From assembly GCA_910580155.1 (NCBI GenBank), contig CAJTWX010000032.1, forward strand, positions 2,376 through 16,869: a DNA stretch of 14,494 bases, in the 5' to 3' direction. The position numbers were made by a program, and so were the translations under genes. This DNA is from an uncultured Alphaproteobacteria bacterium. Its GTDB lineage: Bacteria > Pseudomonadota > Alphaproteobacteria > RF32 > CAG-239. Shown in pieces: positions 7,662 to 14,494 of this stretch. Numbering within the stretch: the first letter of the stretch is position 1; the number at the start of each line of letters is the position of its first letter. Under the pieces are notes generated by a model. The model was not told the origin of the DNA and did not search any database. It worked only from the letters and a program-made list of their open reading frames with translations.

Positions 7662-8732
7662 ATGAATGATTTTTTAATTTATGGCATTGGCGGATTATTG
7701 ATTTGTTTTACCGTTGCGACTTTTCTATTAAGCCGGATTGATGTAGAATTAATTCCCGAAGAATATGAATTTAAGCTCGATCCGTTTTGGTATATGGCAA
7801 GTATAATGCTTATCGGCGGCGTTACTGTTTATACGCTGTTTCCGGCATTGAATGATACTATATCTTCGTATGGCTACTTTAATATTGCCGCACCGATTGT
7901 AATGGCGGCAATTATTTATTTTTGCTACGTTTTGGGAATTGACTGGCTTGCTAATGTTTTAACGCTTGGTGCGGCCTATCTTATGGTTACTCTTATGCCT
8001 GACTCTTTCCGGCTGTTTCCCGAGCAACTTGATTTATGGCAGGAAAAAATCGTCCTGACACTTATTCTATTTACGATATCAAAAGGATTTGGCTTATTAA
8101 ACGGTTTGGGCGGAATTGCTTCTATGCAGTTTATTGCGATTGCTCTGTCTATGGTGATTTTGGTTTATTTCGGCGCGTTGCCGCAAATATTGGGGATATT
8201 GGTACTCGTATATGCTGGCGTGATGATTGCGTTTGCATTTTTCAGCTGGCCGCCGGAAAAAATGTTGATGAGCGACGGTGCTTTTTCTGCTTTCGGTTTC
8301 ATTATCGGATGTTTAATGCTTAACGGTGCAGCGGAATATGCCGAAGCCCCTTTGTTTATTGCCGCCTCTTATTTGTTTACGGAAACCGGTTTAGTTTTAT
8401 ATCGCCGGTATATTGAAAGAGTTTCCTGCATCCGCGGGTTTATGTGTACGTCTTACTTTTTAATTTCTGATGATGGCAAATATGAGCAAGGCGTTGCACG
8501 GGGCGTCTTGAAAATTTTGGCGGTAGATATTGTGCTGGCAACAATCCAGATTGCCTCAACAGAGCGGCTGGCATTTCCGGTGTTTGCCGTAACGATAAAT
8601 TTATGGCTGTTATCAATCTTATCTGGGGATACTAAACCGGAAGAGTTGTTATCTATTTCAAAATGGGGTAAAAATGCCATAAAAGGAGCGTTGGCTAAAA
8701 AGAAAAACAGTAAAAAAGGCCGTAAGGAATAA
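7662..8732 (+). CDS. Polytopic membrane protein resembling a degenerate WecA/MraY-family transferase
   Basis: Function unknown. The 356-residue protein has about ten or eleven hydrophobic segments (roughly 4-24, 42-60, 72-91, 95-113, 127-147, 152-170, 173-195, 207-224, 228-247, 281-298, 303-320) and a Lys/Arg-rich C-terminal tail. Length and topology match polyprenyl-phosphate N-acetylhexosamine-1-phosphate transferases. Three stretches align by eye with that family. GLLNGLGGIAS (144-154) sits where the family has N-DGLDGLA. WPPEKMLMSDGAFSAFGF (196-213) sits where it has WPPAKIFMGDxGSxFLGF. ETGLVLYRRYIER (241-253) sits where it has DTLLVLLRRLxRG. However, the Asp-Asp pair is reduced to one Asp (Asp93), both Asp residues of DGLDG are replaced (Asn147, Gly150), and the HxHH motif is absent. 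It may be a pseudoenzyme. GGAGG lies 4 bases before the ATG. It is probably cotranscribed with the next gene. Confidence 0.8.
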   Translation: MNDFLIYGIGGLLICFTVATFLLSRIDVELIPEEYEFKLDPFWYMASIMLIGGVTVYTLFPALNDTISSYGYFNIAAPIVMAAIIYFCYVLGIDWLANVLTLGAAYLMVTLMPDSFRLFPEQLDLWQEKIVLTLILFTISKGFGLLNGLGGIASMQFIAIALSMVILVYFGALPQILGILVLVYAGVMIAFAFFSWPPEKMLMSDGAFSAFGFIIGCLMLNGAAEYAEAPLFIAASYLFTETGLVLYRRYIERVSCIRGFMCTSYFLISDDGKYEQGVARGVLKILAVDIVLATIQIASTERLAFPVFAVTINLWLLSILSGDTKPEELLSISKWGKNAIKGALAKKKNSKKGRKE

Positions 8733-8748
8733 CTTATACGAGGGTTTG

Positions 8749-10089
8749 ATGGCGAACTTTATCAAGTTTTTATTCGGAAAAGATACCGCAAGCAAAAGGC
8801 TTTTGCCGAAGGTTGAAACGCTTAAAATTGTTGTGGTTGAGTTTGCCGAATACGGTAATTATGGTTTTGGGCAGGCAATGGCGCGACTCTTACAGAAAAA
8901 CCAATATTTCAATGTCCGCTATTTTGACGAGCCGTTTAATAAAGGTTTTTTAAACCTGCAGGGACGCGGCTTTTTTGATTTGGTTGACGCCGGCAATATG
9001 ATTTTACAAAAACTTAATGCCGATGTTATTGTCTGGGGATATCAGGAAGAAGCAAATATCCGGTTGAACTTTCAGACTGCAAACGTTTATTCGGACTGGG
9101 AGAATGTGTCGTGCTCGATTTTGGAAAGTTTGTATGTTCCGGCAGAATATTTTGAACATATCAGCTTTTTTCCCGAGATGCTTGAAAATCTGATTACAGG
9201 GACAATTGCTGCGGCTATAAGCGAGCAGCGAATCGATTTGCGCCACCTCAAACAAAAACTCTTGAAAAATACGATTACAAATTTTATGACCGATTCGCAA
9301 AGCGAGAATAACAACGTTATGCTCTCGCCGTGCGCACTTAATACAACCGGTTTGATTTATCTGAGCAATACACAACGGGAACTGACACACAAAAACTTTA
9401 ACACCATCAAAGAACTGCTACAAAATGCACTTTCCTATAAAAACCAGATTATTCAAAATGTGCACCTAGGATGTATTTACAAGAACCTCGGACAGCTTTA
9501 TGAAACAGCGTTGAAGCAGGAGTTAGGCGGTTATTGGCAACTGTTTCGCGAGGCTATCAATAATTACCGCACGGCGCAGAAATATCTTGACCACTATAAC
9601 TACCCTTATGACTTTGCAATGATTTCATTTAAGCTCTCGCAACTTTATTTCAGATATTGGAAATTTTCCAATGATATTCAGGCGCTGCGTGATGCTGTTC
9701 ATTATTTACGAGAGGCTGAGCAGACTTATACGGAAATTTCTTTCCCTGAGCTGTGGTCTAAAATTGAAGGATATTTAGGTTTTTATCTTTCATTATTGGG
9801 ATTGTTTTCAAAAAGCAATGACATTTCCAAACTTGCAATTAAGAGTTATAAAAACAAGCAAACGGTTTACCGCAAAGAGCTTTATCCGGTAGCGTGGGCA
9901 AAAATTCAGGAAAACATTGCGAATGTTTATTACAACATTGGCAAAAATGCTAAAGATAAAACAGCTTTAGCCGAGGCGATTGATTATTATCAGTCGGCAT
10001 TAAAGGTGTATGAAAACAAGAAATTGCGGCAGGACATTATTGTTGTCAACAATAGTATGGACAAAGTAATGAAGGCGTGGAAGATGTAA
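8749..10089 (+). CDS. TPR-like repeat protein with an N-terminal TolB-N-like domain
   Basis: Function unknown; 446 residues. I chose ATG 8749 over the adjacent upstream TTG (8746) because the GAGGG ribosome site at 8740-8744 is 4 bases from the ATG and only one from the TTG. Residues about 24-110 look like an alpha/beta domain: strand KIVVVEF, a helix, NVRYFDEP, a helix, then NADVIVWGYQ and RLNFQ. This pattern resembles the TolB N-terminal fold also found fused to TPR arrays. The middle (about 115-235) is helical and unassigned. Residues 238-425 are four consecutive 47-residue helical repeats, with Tyr/Phe-Pro at 285-286, 332-333 and 379-380. No signal peptide or membrane segment is seen, although the first ten residues (MANFIKFLFG) could touch a membrane. 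It starts 16 bases after the membrane-protein gene and may bind that protein's cytoplasmic face (inference). Confidence 0.8.
   Translation: MANFIKFLFGKDTASKRLLPKVETLKIVVVEFAEYGNYGFGQAMARLLQKNQYFNVRYFDEPFNKGFLNLQGRGFFDLVDAGNMILQKLNADVIVWGYQEEANIRLNFQTANVYSDWENVSCSILESLYVPAEYFEHISFFPEMLENLITGTIAAAISEQRIDLRHLKQKLLKNTITNFMTDSQSENNNVMLSPCALNTTGLIYLSNTQRELTHKNFNTIKELLQNALSYKNQIIQNVHLGCIYKNLGQLYETALKQELGGYWQLFREAINNYRTAQKYLDHYNYPYDFAMISFKLSQLYFRYWKFSNDIQALRDAVHYLREAEQTYTEISFPELWSKIEGYLGFYLSLLGLFSKSNDISKLAIKSYKNKQTVYRKELYPVAWAKIQENIANVYYNIGKNAKDKTALAEAIDYYQSALKVYENKKLRQDIIVVNNSMDKVMKAWKM
9460..10023 (+). repeat. Four 47-residue (141-base) TPR-like coding repeats
   Basis: The repeats cover residues 238-284, 285-331, 332-378 and 379-425 of the encoded protein. 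The period is exactly 47 residues, shown by the recurring aromatic-Pro step, the following Trp/Phe-x-x-Ile/Met segment, and an Ala/Tyr-rich second helix (for example AINNYRTA, AVHYLREAE, AIKSYKNK, AIDYYQSA). The repeats have diverged at DNA level, so this is an old protein repeat and not a slipping tandem repeat. Forty-seven is longer than the classic 34-residue TPR and suggests an extended loop in each unit. Confidence 0.75.
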
Positions 10090-10131
10090 AAAAGGAGTCT
10101 GTCGGCCTAGCTGGTGGTTTTCGGGATATGG

Positions 10132-10160
10132 AAAAACCGACAATAGAATTGTCGGTTTTT
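10132..10160. terminator. Bidirectional intrinsic terminator between the TPR-like gene and ftsK
   Basis: A perfect 13-bp stem (10132-10144 with 10148-10160) with a 3-base loop. Each arm is A5/T5 flanking a CCGACAAT core, so a U tract follows the hairpin on both strands. It lies 42 bases after the TPR-like gene and 22 bases after the convergent ftsK, and suits both. Confidence 0.88.
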
Positions 10161-10182
10161 GTTTGCGGACTTCATAGACTTA

Positions 10183-12501
10183 TTAAATTACTTCGCGGCG
10201 GCCGACTTTGTCTGCGGGGGTGATGACGCCTTCGTCTTCCATCCGGTCTATCAGAGATGCGGCTTTATTGTAGCCGATACCCAAACGGCGCTGGATGTAA
10301 CTTGTGGAAGCTTTTTTATCATTACGGACAATTGCCACTGCCTGCTCATATAAATCCTCTTTGCCGCTGCTTTGCCCCATTGAAGTTTGGTCAAACAGAG
10401 CGCCAGCATCCTTGTTTTTCATCTCAAGTTCACCGGCTGTCACGTCACTGACATATTCCGGTTCGCGCTGAGATTTAATAAACTCGACAACGCCCTCTAC
10501 CTCAGCATCTTCCACAAAGCCGCCGTGAATACGTTGCGGGCGCAAGCCTGCTGGCATATAGAGCATATCGCCTTTACCCAAGAGCTGCTCGGCGCCCTGC
10601 TCGCCCAAAATGGTGCGGCTGTCAATCTTGGACGTTACCTGAAAACTGATACGGGTCGGGAAGTTTGACTTAATTGTACCTGTGATAACATCTACTGCCG
10701 GGCGCTGGGTAGACATTATGAGGTGGATGCCCGCTGCACGCGCCATTTGTGCCAAACGCTGGATTGCGGCCTCAACTTCTTTGCCGGCAACAAGCATTAA
10801 GTCCGCCATTTCGTCCACAACCACGACGATATACGGCAGCGGAGTCGTATCTAACATCTGCTGTTCGTACTTCGGCTTACCGGTTTCGGGGTCAAAACCG
10901 ACCTGAATGGTACGCATCGGCTTTTCTCCTTTATCACGCAATTCTTTTAATTTTAAATTATAGCCGTTAATGTTACGTACAGACAGGCACGCCATCGCCC
11001 GATAGCGTTCCTCCATCTCGCGCACAGCCCATTTCAGACCTAAAACTGCTTTTGATGGGTCGGTAATTACCGGCGTGAGCAAGTGTGGGATGCCGTTATA
11101 CATTGAGAACTCGAGCATTTTTGGGTCAATCAAGATAAATTTGCATTCTTCCGGCGACATTCTATATAATAAGGACAAAATCATTGCATTCACGCCGACG
11201 GATTTACCCGAACCGGTAGTACCGGCCACAAGCAAGTGCGGCATTTTTGCCAAATCGGCGTAGACATTTTTGCCGCCGATATCTTTGCCCAAAACGACAT
11301 TTAGAGCGTTTTTGCTATCGGTAAAGTTGACATCTTCCAGCAAATCGCGCAGCCACACCGTTTCGCGCTTGGGATTTGGGATTTCAATACCGATGGTATT
11401 TGATCCAGGGACAACAGCAATACGTACCGAGATGGCAGACATTGAGCGTGCAATATCATCGGCAAGGCTGATGACGCGGGAGTTTTTTGTTCCCTGTGCT
11501 GGCTCCAGCTCAAACAGAGTGACCACCGGTCCGGGGCGGATTTTGACAATCTGTCCGCGCACGCCGAACTCTTCAAGCACTGCTTCAAGCTTACGTGCGG
11601 TTTCATTTAATTCTTTCTCGCTAATGTTCAGTCCCAGTTTTTCTTTCGGACGTTTTAAGAGGTTAATATCAGGATATTGGTAGCCGTTGACATCCGCTTT
11701 TTGTTTGCTGGCAATGGAAATGACCGGCGCAGGTTCTTTTTTGATTGGTTTGTTTTCGGCTTTTTCAGTGTCTTCAGCAGCATTTAAAACCGGCTCTTTG
11801 CGGACTTTTTCTTTAATTTTTGCGGGTTTGGGCGCTATATCGGCGTTTTCATCCCTATTTATTAGGCGGCGAACAAACATATATACCCCACTGATTCCAG
11901 CAATTACTACCATAACGATTTTTTTGATAACCGCGCTCCATTGTCTGAGAGTTATACCTGCTGCAAGGTTAAACGACATTAAAGACATTAAGCCCAACAA
12001 TGATGTTGCGGCTACTGATTCGTATCCCTCCAGTTTCCAACTTTTGAACAAATTGCTTAGCCCTTGCGGCAATAAATGACTGAATTTGCCGAGCAGATGG
12101 TTTTTTTCAAGCGAAGCCGCAAATGTTTGATAAAATGCGCCGGATAAAGAAATTATTCCCAAAAACAGCGCAAACAGGCGGATTTTGAACTCTAAAATTT
12201 TATGGTGTTTTATCAGCAAAAAGCCCCAAACCATTACGGGAATTAAAAAAACAAAAACAGCGAGCCCGAAACTGTTGGCCACAAAATCTGCACTATACGA
12301 GCCGAAACGCCCCATAAAATTACTGATTTTTTCAGAGTTTGACACGTTAAAAGATTCGTCTGCCGGATTATAACCGAACATACTTAGTACCAGCGCTATT
12401 GAAAACAGCCATAGCCCGATACCGGTTAGTATTGCCAGAAGCTTTGCAGTTTTACTGTTTGTTTCTTTTTTTGCGGTTTTCTTTTTAGTTCTCTTTGCCA
12501 T
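10183..12501 (-). CDS. ftsK: DNA translocase FtsK
   Basis: Septum-anchored, ATP-driven double-stranded DNA pump that clears chromosome termini from the division site and activates XerCD recombination at dif. The 772-residue protein has an N-terminal membrane domain with four or five helices (about 20-42, 78-97, 106-128, 163-185, 190-210) and a short charged, Lys/Pro-rich linker (about 215-275). The alpha/beta motor domain follows, with Walker A GTTGSGKS (427-434), Walker B VVVVDE (559-564) and the STQRP segment (597-601). A C-terminal winged-helix gamma domain (about 715-772) reads orienting sequences such as KOPS and contacts XerD. It is far shorter than the 1329-residue E. coli protein because the linker is short, as in many other bacteria. 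GAGGG lies 4 bases before the ATG. It is convergent with the TPR-like gene and divergent from fabD. Confidence 0.97.
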   Translation of the reverse strand: MAKRTKKKTAKKETNSKTAKLLAILTGIGLWLFSIALVLSMFGYNPADESFNVSNSEKISNFMGRFGSYSADFVANSFGLAVFVFLIPVMVWGFLLIKHHKILEFKIRLFALFLGIISLSGAFYQTFAASLEKNHLLGKFSHLLPQGLSNLFKSWKLEGYESVAATSLLGLMSLMSFNLAAGITLRQWSAVIKKIVMVVIAGISGVYMFVRRLINRDENADIAPKPAKIKEKVRKEPVLNAAEDTEKAENKPIKKEPAPVISIASKQKADVNGYQYPDINLLKRPKEKLGLNISEKELNETARKLEAVLEEFGVRGQIVKIRPGPVVTLFELEPAQGTKNSRVISLADDIARSMSAISVRIAVVPGSNTIGIEIPNPKRETVWLRDLLEDVNFTDSKNALNVVLGKDIGGKNVYADLAKMPHLLVAGTTGSGKSVGVNAMILSLLYRMSPEECKFILIDPKMLEFSMYNGIPHLLTPVITDPSKAVLGLKWAVREMEERYRAMACLSVRNINGYNLKLKELRDKGEKPMRTIQVGFDPETGKPKYEQQMLDTTPLPYIVVVVDEMADLMLVAGKEVEAAIQRLAQMARAAGIHLIMSTQRPAVDVITGTIKSNFPTRISFQVTSKIDSRTILGEQGAEQLLGKGDMLYMPAGLRPQRIHGGFVEDAEVEGVVEFIKSQREPEYVSDVTAGELEMKNKDAGALFDQTSMGQSSGKEDLYEQAVAIVRNDKKASTSYIQRRLGIGYNKAASLIDRMEDEGVITPADKVGRREVI

Positions 12502-12579
12502 TTATCCCTCTATTATTATCTTTGATTCGGGGGTGATTTTAATGCTTAATTTTAAACAAACTATTAACACAAAAGTTTA

Positions 12580-12612
12580 TGTGCATAACCGTTTCGGGCA
12601 AAGCTATGCACA
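12580..12612. promoter_or_regulatory. Inverted repeat in the ftsK-fabD divergent region
   Basis: Perfect 8-bp arms TGTGCATA (12580-12587) and TATGCACA (12605-12612) are separated by 17 bases. The left arm lies within a short near-palindrome TTATG-TG-CATAA (12578-12589). It sits about 80 bases upstream of the ftsK start and 18 bases before the likely fabD -35 box, where a regulator could affect both genes. There is no T tract, so it is not a terminator. An operator role is inferred from position only. Confidence 0.4.
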
Positions 12613-12629
12613 CGTAGGGGATTTAAATC

Positions 12630-12657
12630 TTGACTTTAGAGGCAACTCATTTAGCTT
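12630..12657 (+). promoter_or_regulatory. Candidate fabD-fabG promoter
   Basis: TTGACT (12630-12635) matches 5 of 6 consensus -35 positions. A weak -10-like TAGCTT (12652-12657) follows after 16 bases. The resulting leader would be about 25 bases, with the GGAG ribosome site 7 bases ahead of the fabD ATG at 12688. The 186-base divergent region (12502-12687) contains no other gene. For ftsK I see only a lone -10-like TAAAAT on the minus strand (plus 12536-12541), with no convincing -35. Confidence 0.35.
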
Positions 12658-12687
12658 ATCTTCATAAAAAATAATTGGAGTAACTAA

Positions 12688-13632
12688 ATGAAATATGCAT
12701 TTGTTTTCCCCGGACAAGGCTCGCAGTTTGTGGGTATGGGGAAAGAGTTAGCTGAAAACTTTAAGTCTGCCAAAGATGTTTTTGAAGAAGTCAATCAGGC
12801 TCTGGGGCAAGATTTATATAAGGTTATGACCGAAGGCCCAGATTTGGAACTGACAATGACAACCAATACACAGCCTGCTTTGATGGCGGTTTCGATGGCG
12901 GTTGTGAAGGTGTTGGAAAAAGAATTCGGCATTTCTCTTAAAGATAAGGCTGCTTATGTTGCGGGGCATTCGCTCGGCGAATATTCCGCTGCCTGTGCGG
13001 CGGGCGTGTTTTCGCTTGCTGACACGGCAAAGCTTTTGCGCATCCGTGGCGATGCGATGCAGCAGGCTGTGCCGGTTGGTGTTGGGGGGATGGCTGCCGT
13101 TTTGGGGTTATCTTTTAAAGATGTTGGCGCATTGGTTGATGCTTGCAACGATTCTGCACACTACTGCGTGGCTGCAAATGACAATTCGGACGGGCAGGTT
13201 GTGCTTTCTGGGCATATTCAGGCGATTGAAAAGGCTGTTGAGATTGCCTCTGAATTTGGCGCAAAGAGATGTTTGAAACTTCCGGTTTCCGCACCGTTTC
13301 ACAGCCCGCTGATGCAACCGGCTGCCGAAACAATGGCGCGAGCATTTATGGAAGTGGAAGCCCGTGATGCACTAATTCCGATTGTAGCAAACGTTTTGGC
13401 TGCTCCCGAATCTGCAAAGCAAGAAATTATCAAGAACTTGGTTGAACAGGTTACCGGTACCGTAAGATGGAGAGAAACAATGGCATTCTTTGGCGCGAAC
13501 GGCGTTACGGATATTGTTGAACTCGGCGCCGGAAAAGTTCTCTCCGGTATTGCCAAACGCAGCTTAAAAGAAGCGAACTCAATTTCTGTTTGCTCAATTG
13601 CAGAAATTGAGGAATTGGCAAAGAATCTATAA
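12688..13632 (+). CDS. fabD: Malonyl-CoA:ACP transacylase
   Basis: Moves the malonyl group from CoA to the phosphopantetheine arm of acyl carrier protein, supplying the two-carbon donor for type II fatty-acid synthesis in the cytoplasm. The 314-residue protein is near the usual length. It shows the N-terminal FPGQGSQ (7-13), the nucleophile elbow GHSLGE with catalytic Ser95 (93-98), the malonate-binding Arg120, and catalytic His205 in APFHSP (202-207). The ferredoxin-like small domain occupies about 125-195. The C-terminal ELGAGKVLSG (278-287) is also conserved. A GGAG site 7 bases upstream supports the start. fabG follows after 26 bases, so the two are probably one operon. Confidence 0.97.
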   Translation: MKYAFVFPGQGSQFVGMGKELAENFKSAKDVFEEVNQALGQDLYKVMTEGPDLELTMTTNTQPALMAVSMAVVKVLEKEFGISLKDKAAYVAGHSLGEYSAACAAGVFSLADTAKLLRIRGDAMQQAVPVGVGGMAAVLGLSFKDVGALVDACNDSAHYCVAANDNSDGQVVLSGHIQAIEKAVEIASEFGAKRCLKLPVSAPFHSPLMQPAAETMARAFMEVEARDALIPIVANVLAAPESAKQEIIKNLVEQVTGTVRWRETMAFFGANGVTDIVELGAGKVLSGIAKRSLKEANSISVCSIAEIEELAKNL

Positions 13633-13658
13633 CTTTTTGAAGAAAAGGACACTTAAAT

Positions 13659-14396
13659 ATGTTTAATTTGGATGGTAAAATTGCGTTAATCACCGGTGCT
13701 GCCGGAGGACTTGGAGATAAAATCGCACGCACACTGCACGCTCAAGGCGCCACTTTGGCTTTGACAGACAGAAACCTTGCTCCGATGGAAAAGTTAAAAG
13801 CAGAACTCGGCGAACGCGTTGAATGCTTTGTGGCTGATTTGACCAACAGCGAAGACGTCAACAATCTGGTTAAAAACGTTGAAGAAAAAATGGGGCGCAT
13901 TGACATTTTGGTAAACAACGCCGGTTTGACCCGTGATAACCTCTTTATGCGTATGAGCGATGAAGATTGGCAGCTCGTTTTGGATGTTAACCTTTCTGCA
14001 GGTTTCAAACTTGCAAAAGCTGCTATCCGCGGAATGATGAAAAGAAGATACGGTCGTATTATTGGTATTGCCTCTGTTGTGGGTGTTATGGGCAATGCCG
14101 GACAGGCTAACTACTCTGCTTCCAAGGCTGGTATGATTGCTATGAATAAGTGCTTGGCACAAGAAGTAGGCTCTCGCGGCGTTACCGTAAACTCTATTGC
14201 TCCGGGCTTTATCAGAACGCCGATGACTGACGTTTTGCCGGATGATGTGAAAGCACAGCTTTTGAGCAAAATTCCGGAAGGCAAACTCGGCGAAGCGCAG
14301 GACATTGCCAACGCAGTTGCATTCCTCTCTTCTGATGAAGCACAATACATCACAGGCCAGACATTGCACGTTAACGGCGGTATGGCTATGATTTAA
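13659..14396 (+). CDS. fabG: 3-oxoacyl-[acyl-carrier-protein] reductase
   Basis: NADPH-dependent reductase carrying out the first reduction of each fatty-acid elongation cycle, turning 3-oxoacyl-ACP into (3R)-hydroxyacyl-ACP. It is a classical short-chain dehydrogenase of 245 residues. The cofactor-binding glycine motif is TGAAGGLG (12-19), the NNAG motif is at 86-89, and the catalytic tetrad is Asn111, Ser139, Tyr152 and Lys156 (YSASK, 152-156). The C-terminal ITGQTLHVNGGM (231-242) is characteristic of FabG, and the fabD neighbour separates it from the many other short-chain dehydrogenases. AAGGA lies 9 bases ahead of the ATG. The gene often downstream, acpP, is not reached, and a terminator lies between. 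Confidence 0.96.
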   Translation: MFNLDGKIALITGAAGGLGDKIARTLHAQGATLALTDRNLAPMEKLKAELGERVECFVADLTNSEDVNNLVKNVEEKMGRIDILVNNAGLTRDNLFMRMSDEDWQLVLDVNLSAGFKLAKAAIRGMMKRRYGRIIGIASVVGVMGNAGQANYSASKAGMIAMNKCLAQEVGSRGVTVNSIAPGFIRTPMTDVLPDDVKAQLLSKIPEGKLGEAQDIANAVAFLSSDEAQYITGQTLHVNGGMAMI

Positions 14397-14417
14397 AGCT
14401 TTGCTATAAGTTTTTTC

Positions 14418-14449
14418 AGCGTCAAGCTTGCGGGCTTGGCGCTTTTTTT
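14418..14449 (+). terminator. Rho-independent terminator after fabG
   Basis: A ten-base-pair stem (14418-14427 with 14434-14443) with one G-T wobble and a 6-base loop is followed by seven T's (14443-14449). It lies 22 bases after the fabG stop. It implies that the next gene, outside the window, either has its own promoter or is reached by read-through. The last 45 bases of the window hold nothing I can assign. Confidence 0.85.
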
Positions 14450-14494
14450 CGCTTATTTTGCAAAAACAGCTTTACTTTTTGTTTCAATCTTATA

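Noticed and set aside
8749..10089. Secreted TolB itself
   Set aside because: There is no signal peptide and no WD40/beta-propeller repeats. The C-terminus is a helical repeat array, so only the N-terminal fold is TolB-like.
10100..10142. Alternative pairing of TGTCGG (10100-10105) with CCGACA (10137-10142), giving an antiterminator-like fold over the 10132-10160 hairpin
   Set aside because: Only 6 bp against a perfect 13-bp terminator, and no same-strand gene lies downstream to be controlled. Probably a by-product of the short direct repeat.
11270..11683. Plus-strand open frame (137 codons) inside ftsK
   Set aside because: It is Ser-rich translation of the complement of the FtsK motor domain, with no independent start signals.
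13794..14369. Long open frame (191 codons) antisense to fabG
   Set aside because: It is fully covered by fabG, whose motifs are intact. The antisense product is Cys/His-rich low-information sequence with no family resemblance.
1..14494. CRISPR array, mobile element, tRNA or phage genes anywhere in the window
   Set aside because: I saw no spaced direct repeats, transposase or integrase motifs, terminal inverted repeats or cloverleaf sequence. Intergenic gaps are short and accounted for.

Overview
The window looks like ordinary chromosome from a low-GC, Gram-negative bacterium, most likely an alphaproteobacterium. The evidence is a short (440-residue) glutamyl-tRNA synthetase of a type I associate with Alphaproteobacteria, a compact four-to-five-helix FtsK, an outer-membrane TolC-type efflux system, and fabD-fabG. 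An uncultured host-associated lineage is possible, but the sequence cannot prove it. The window has twelve genes, tightly packed. No stretch over 300 bases lacks a gene; the longest gap is 203 bases (285-487). I see no tRNA, rRNA, insertion sequence, CRISPR array or phage gene.

Layout. (1) 18-284, minus: a 2[4Fe-4S] ferredoxin, divergent from gltX. (2) 488-1810, plus: glutamyl-tRNA synthetase, ending at a strong hairpin terminator at 1815-1839. (3) 1845-6266, minus: a four-gene tripartite efflux operon transcribed tolC-like, macA-like, ABC ATPase, macB-like permease. Neighbouring genes overlap by 1, 1 and 7 bases, so they are almost certainly translationally coupled. The ATPase and permease together equal one MacB in length. 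(4) 6351-10089, plus: rsmB (16S rRNA m5C methyltransferase), then two genes of unknown function. The first encodes a polytopic membrane protein that looks like a WecA/MraY-type phosphoglycosyl transferase with several catalytic motifs lost. The second, 16 bases downstream, encodes a protein with a TolB-N-like alpha/beta domain and four exact 47-residue TPR-like repeats. A 13-bp hairpin at 10132-10160 closes this unit and the convergent ftsK. (5) 10183-12501, minus: FtsK DNA translocase. (6) 12688-14396, plus: fabD and fabG of type II fatty-acid synthesis, followed by a terminator at 14418-14449.

Most genes are housekeeping: translation, rRNA modification, chromosome segregation and fatty-acid synthesis. 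The efflux operon is a standard envelope export machine. The part most likely to be undescribed is the pair at 7662-10089. Its membrane protein keeps the outline of a polyprenyl-phosphate sugar transferase but not its active site, and it is paired with a probably cytoplasmic repeat protein. I infer that the two work together at the inner membrane, but their function is unknown.
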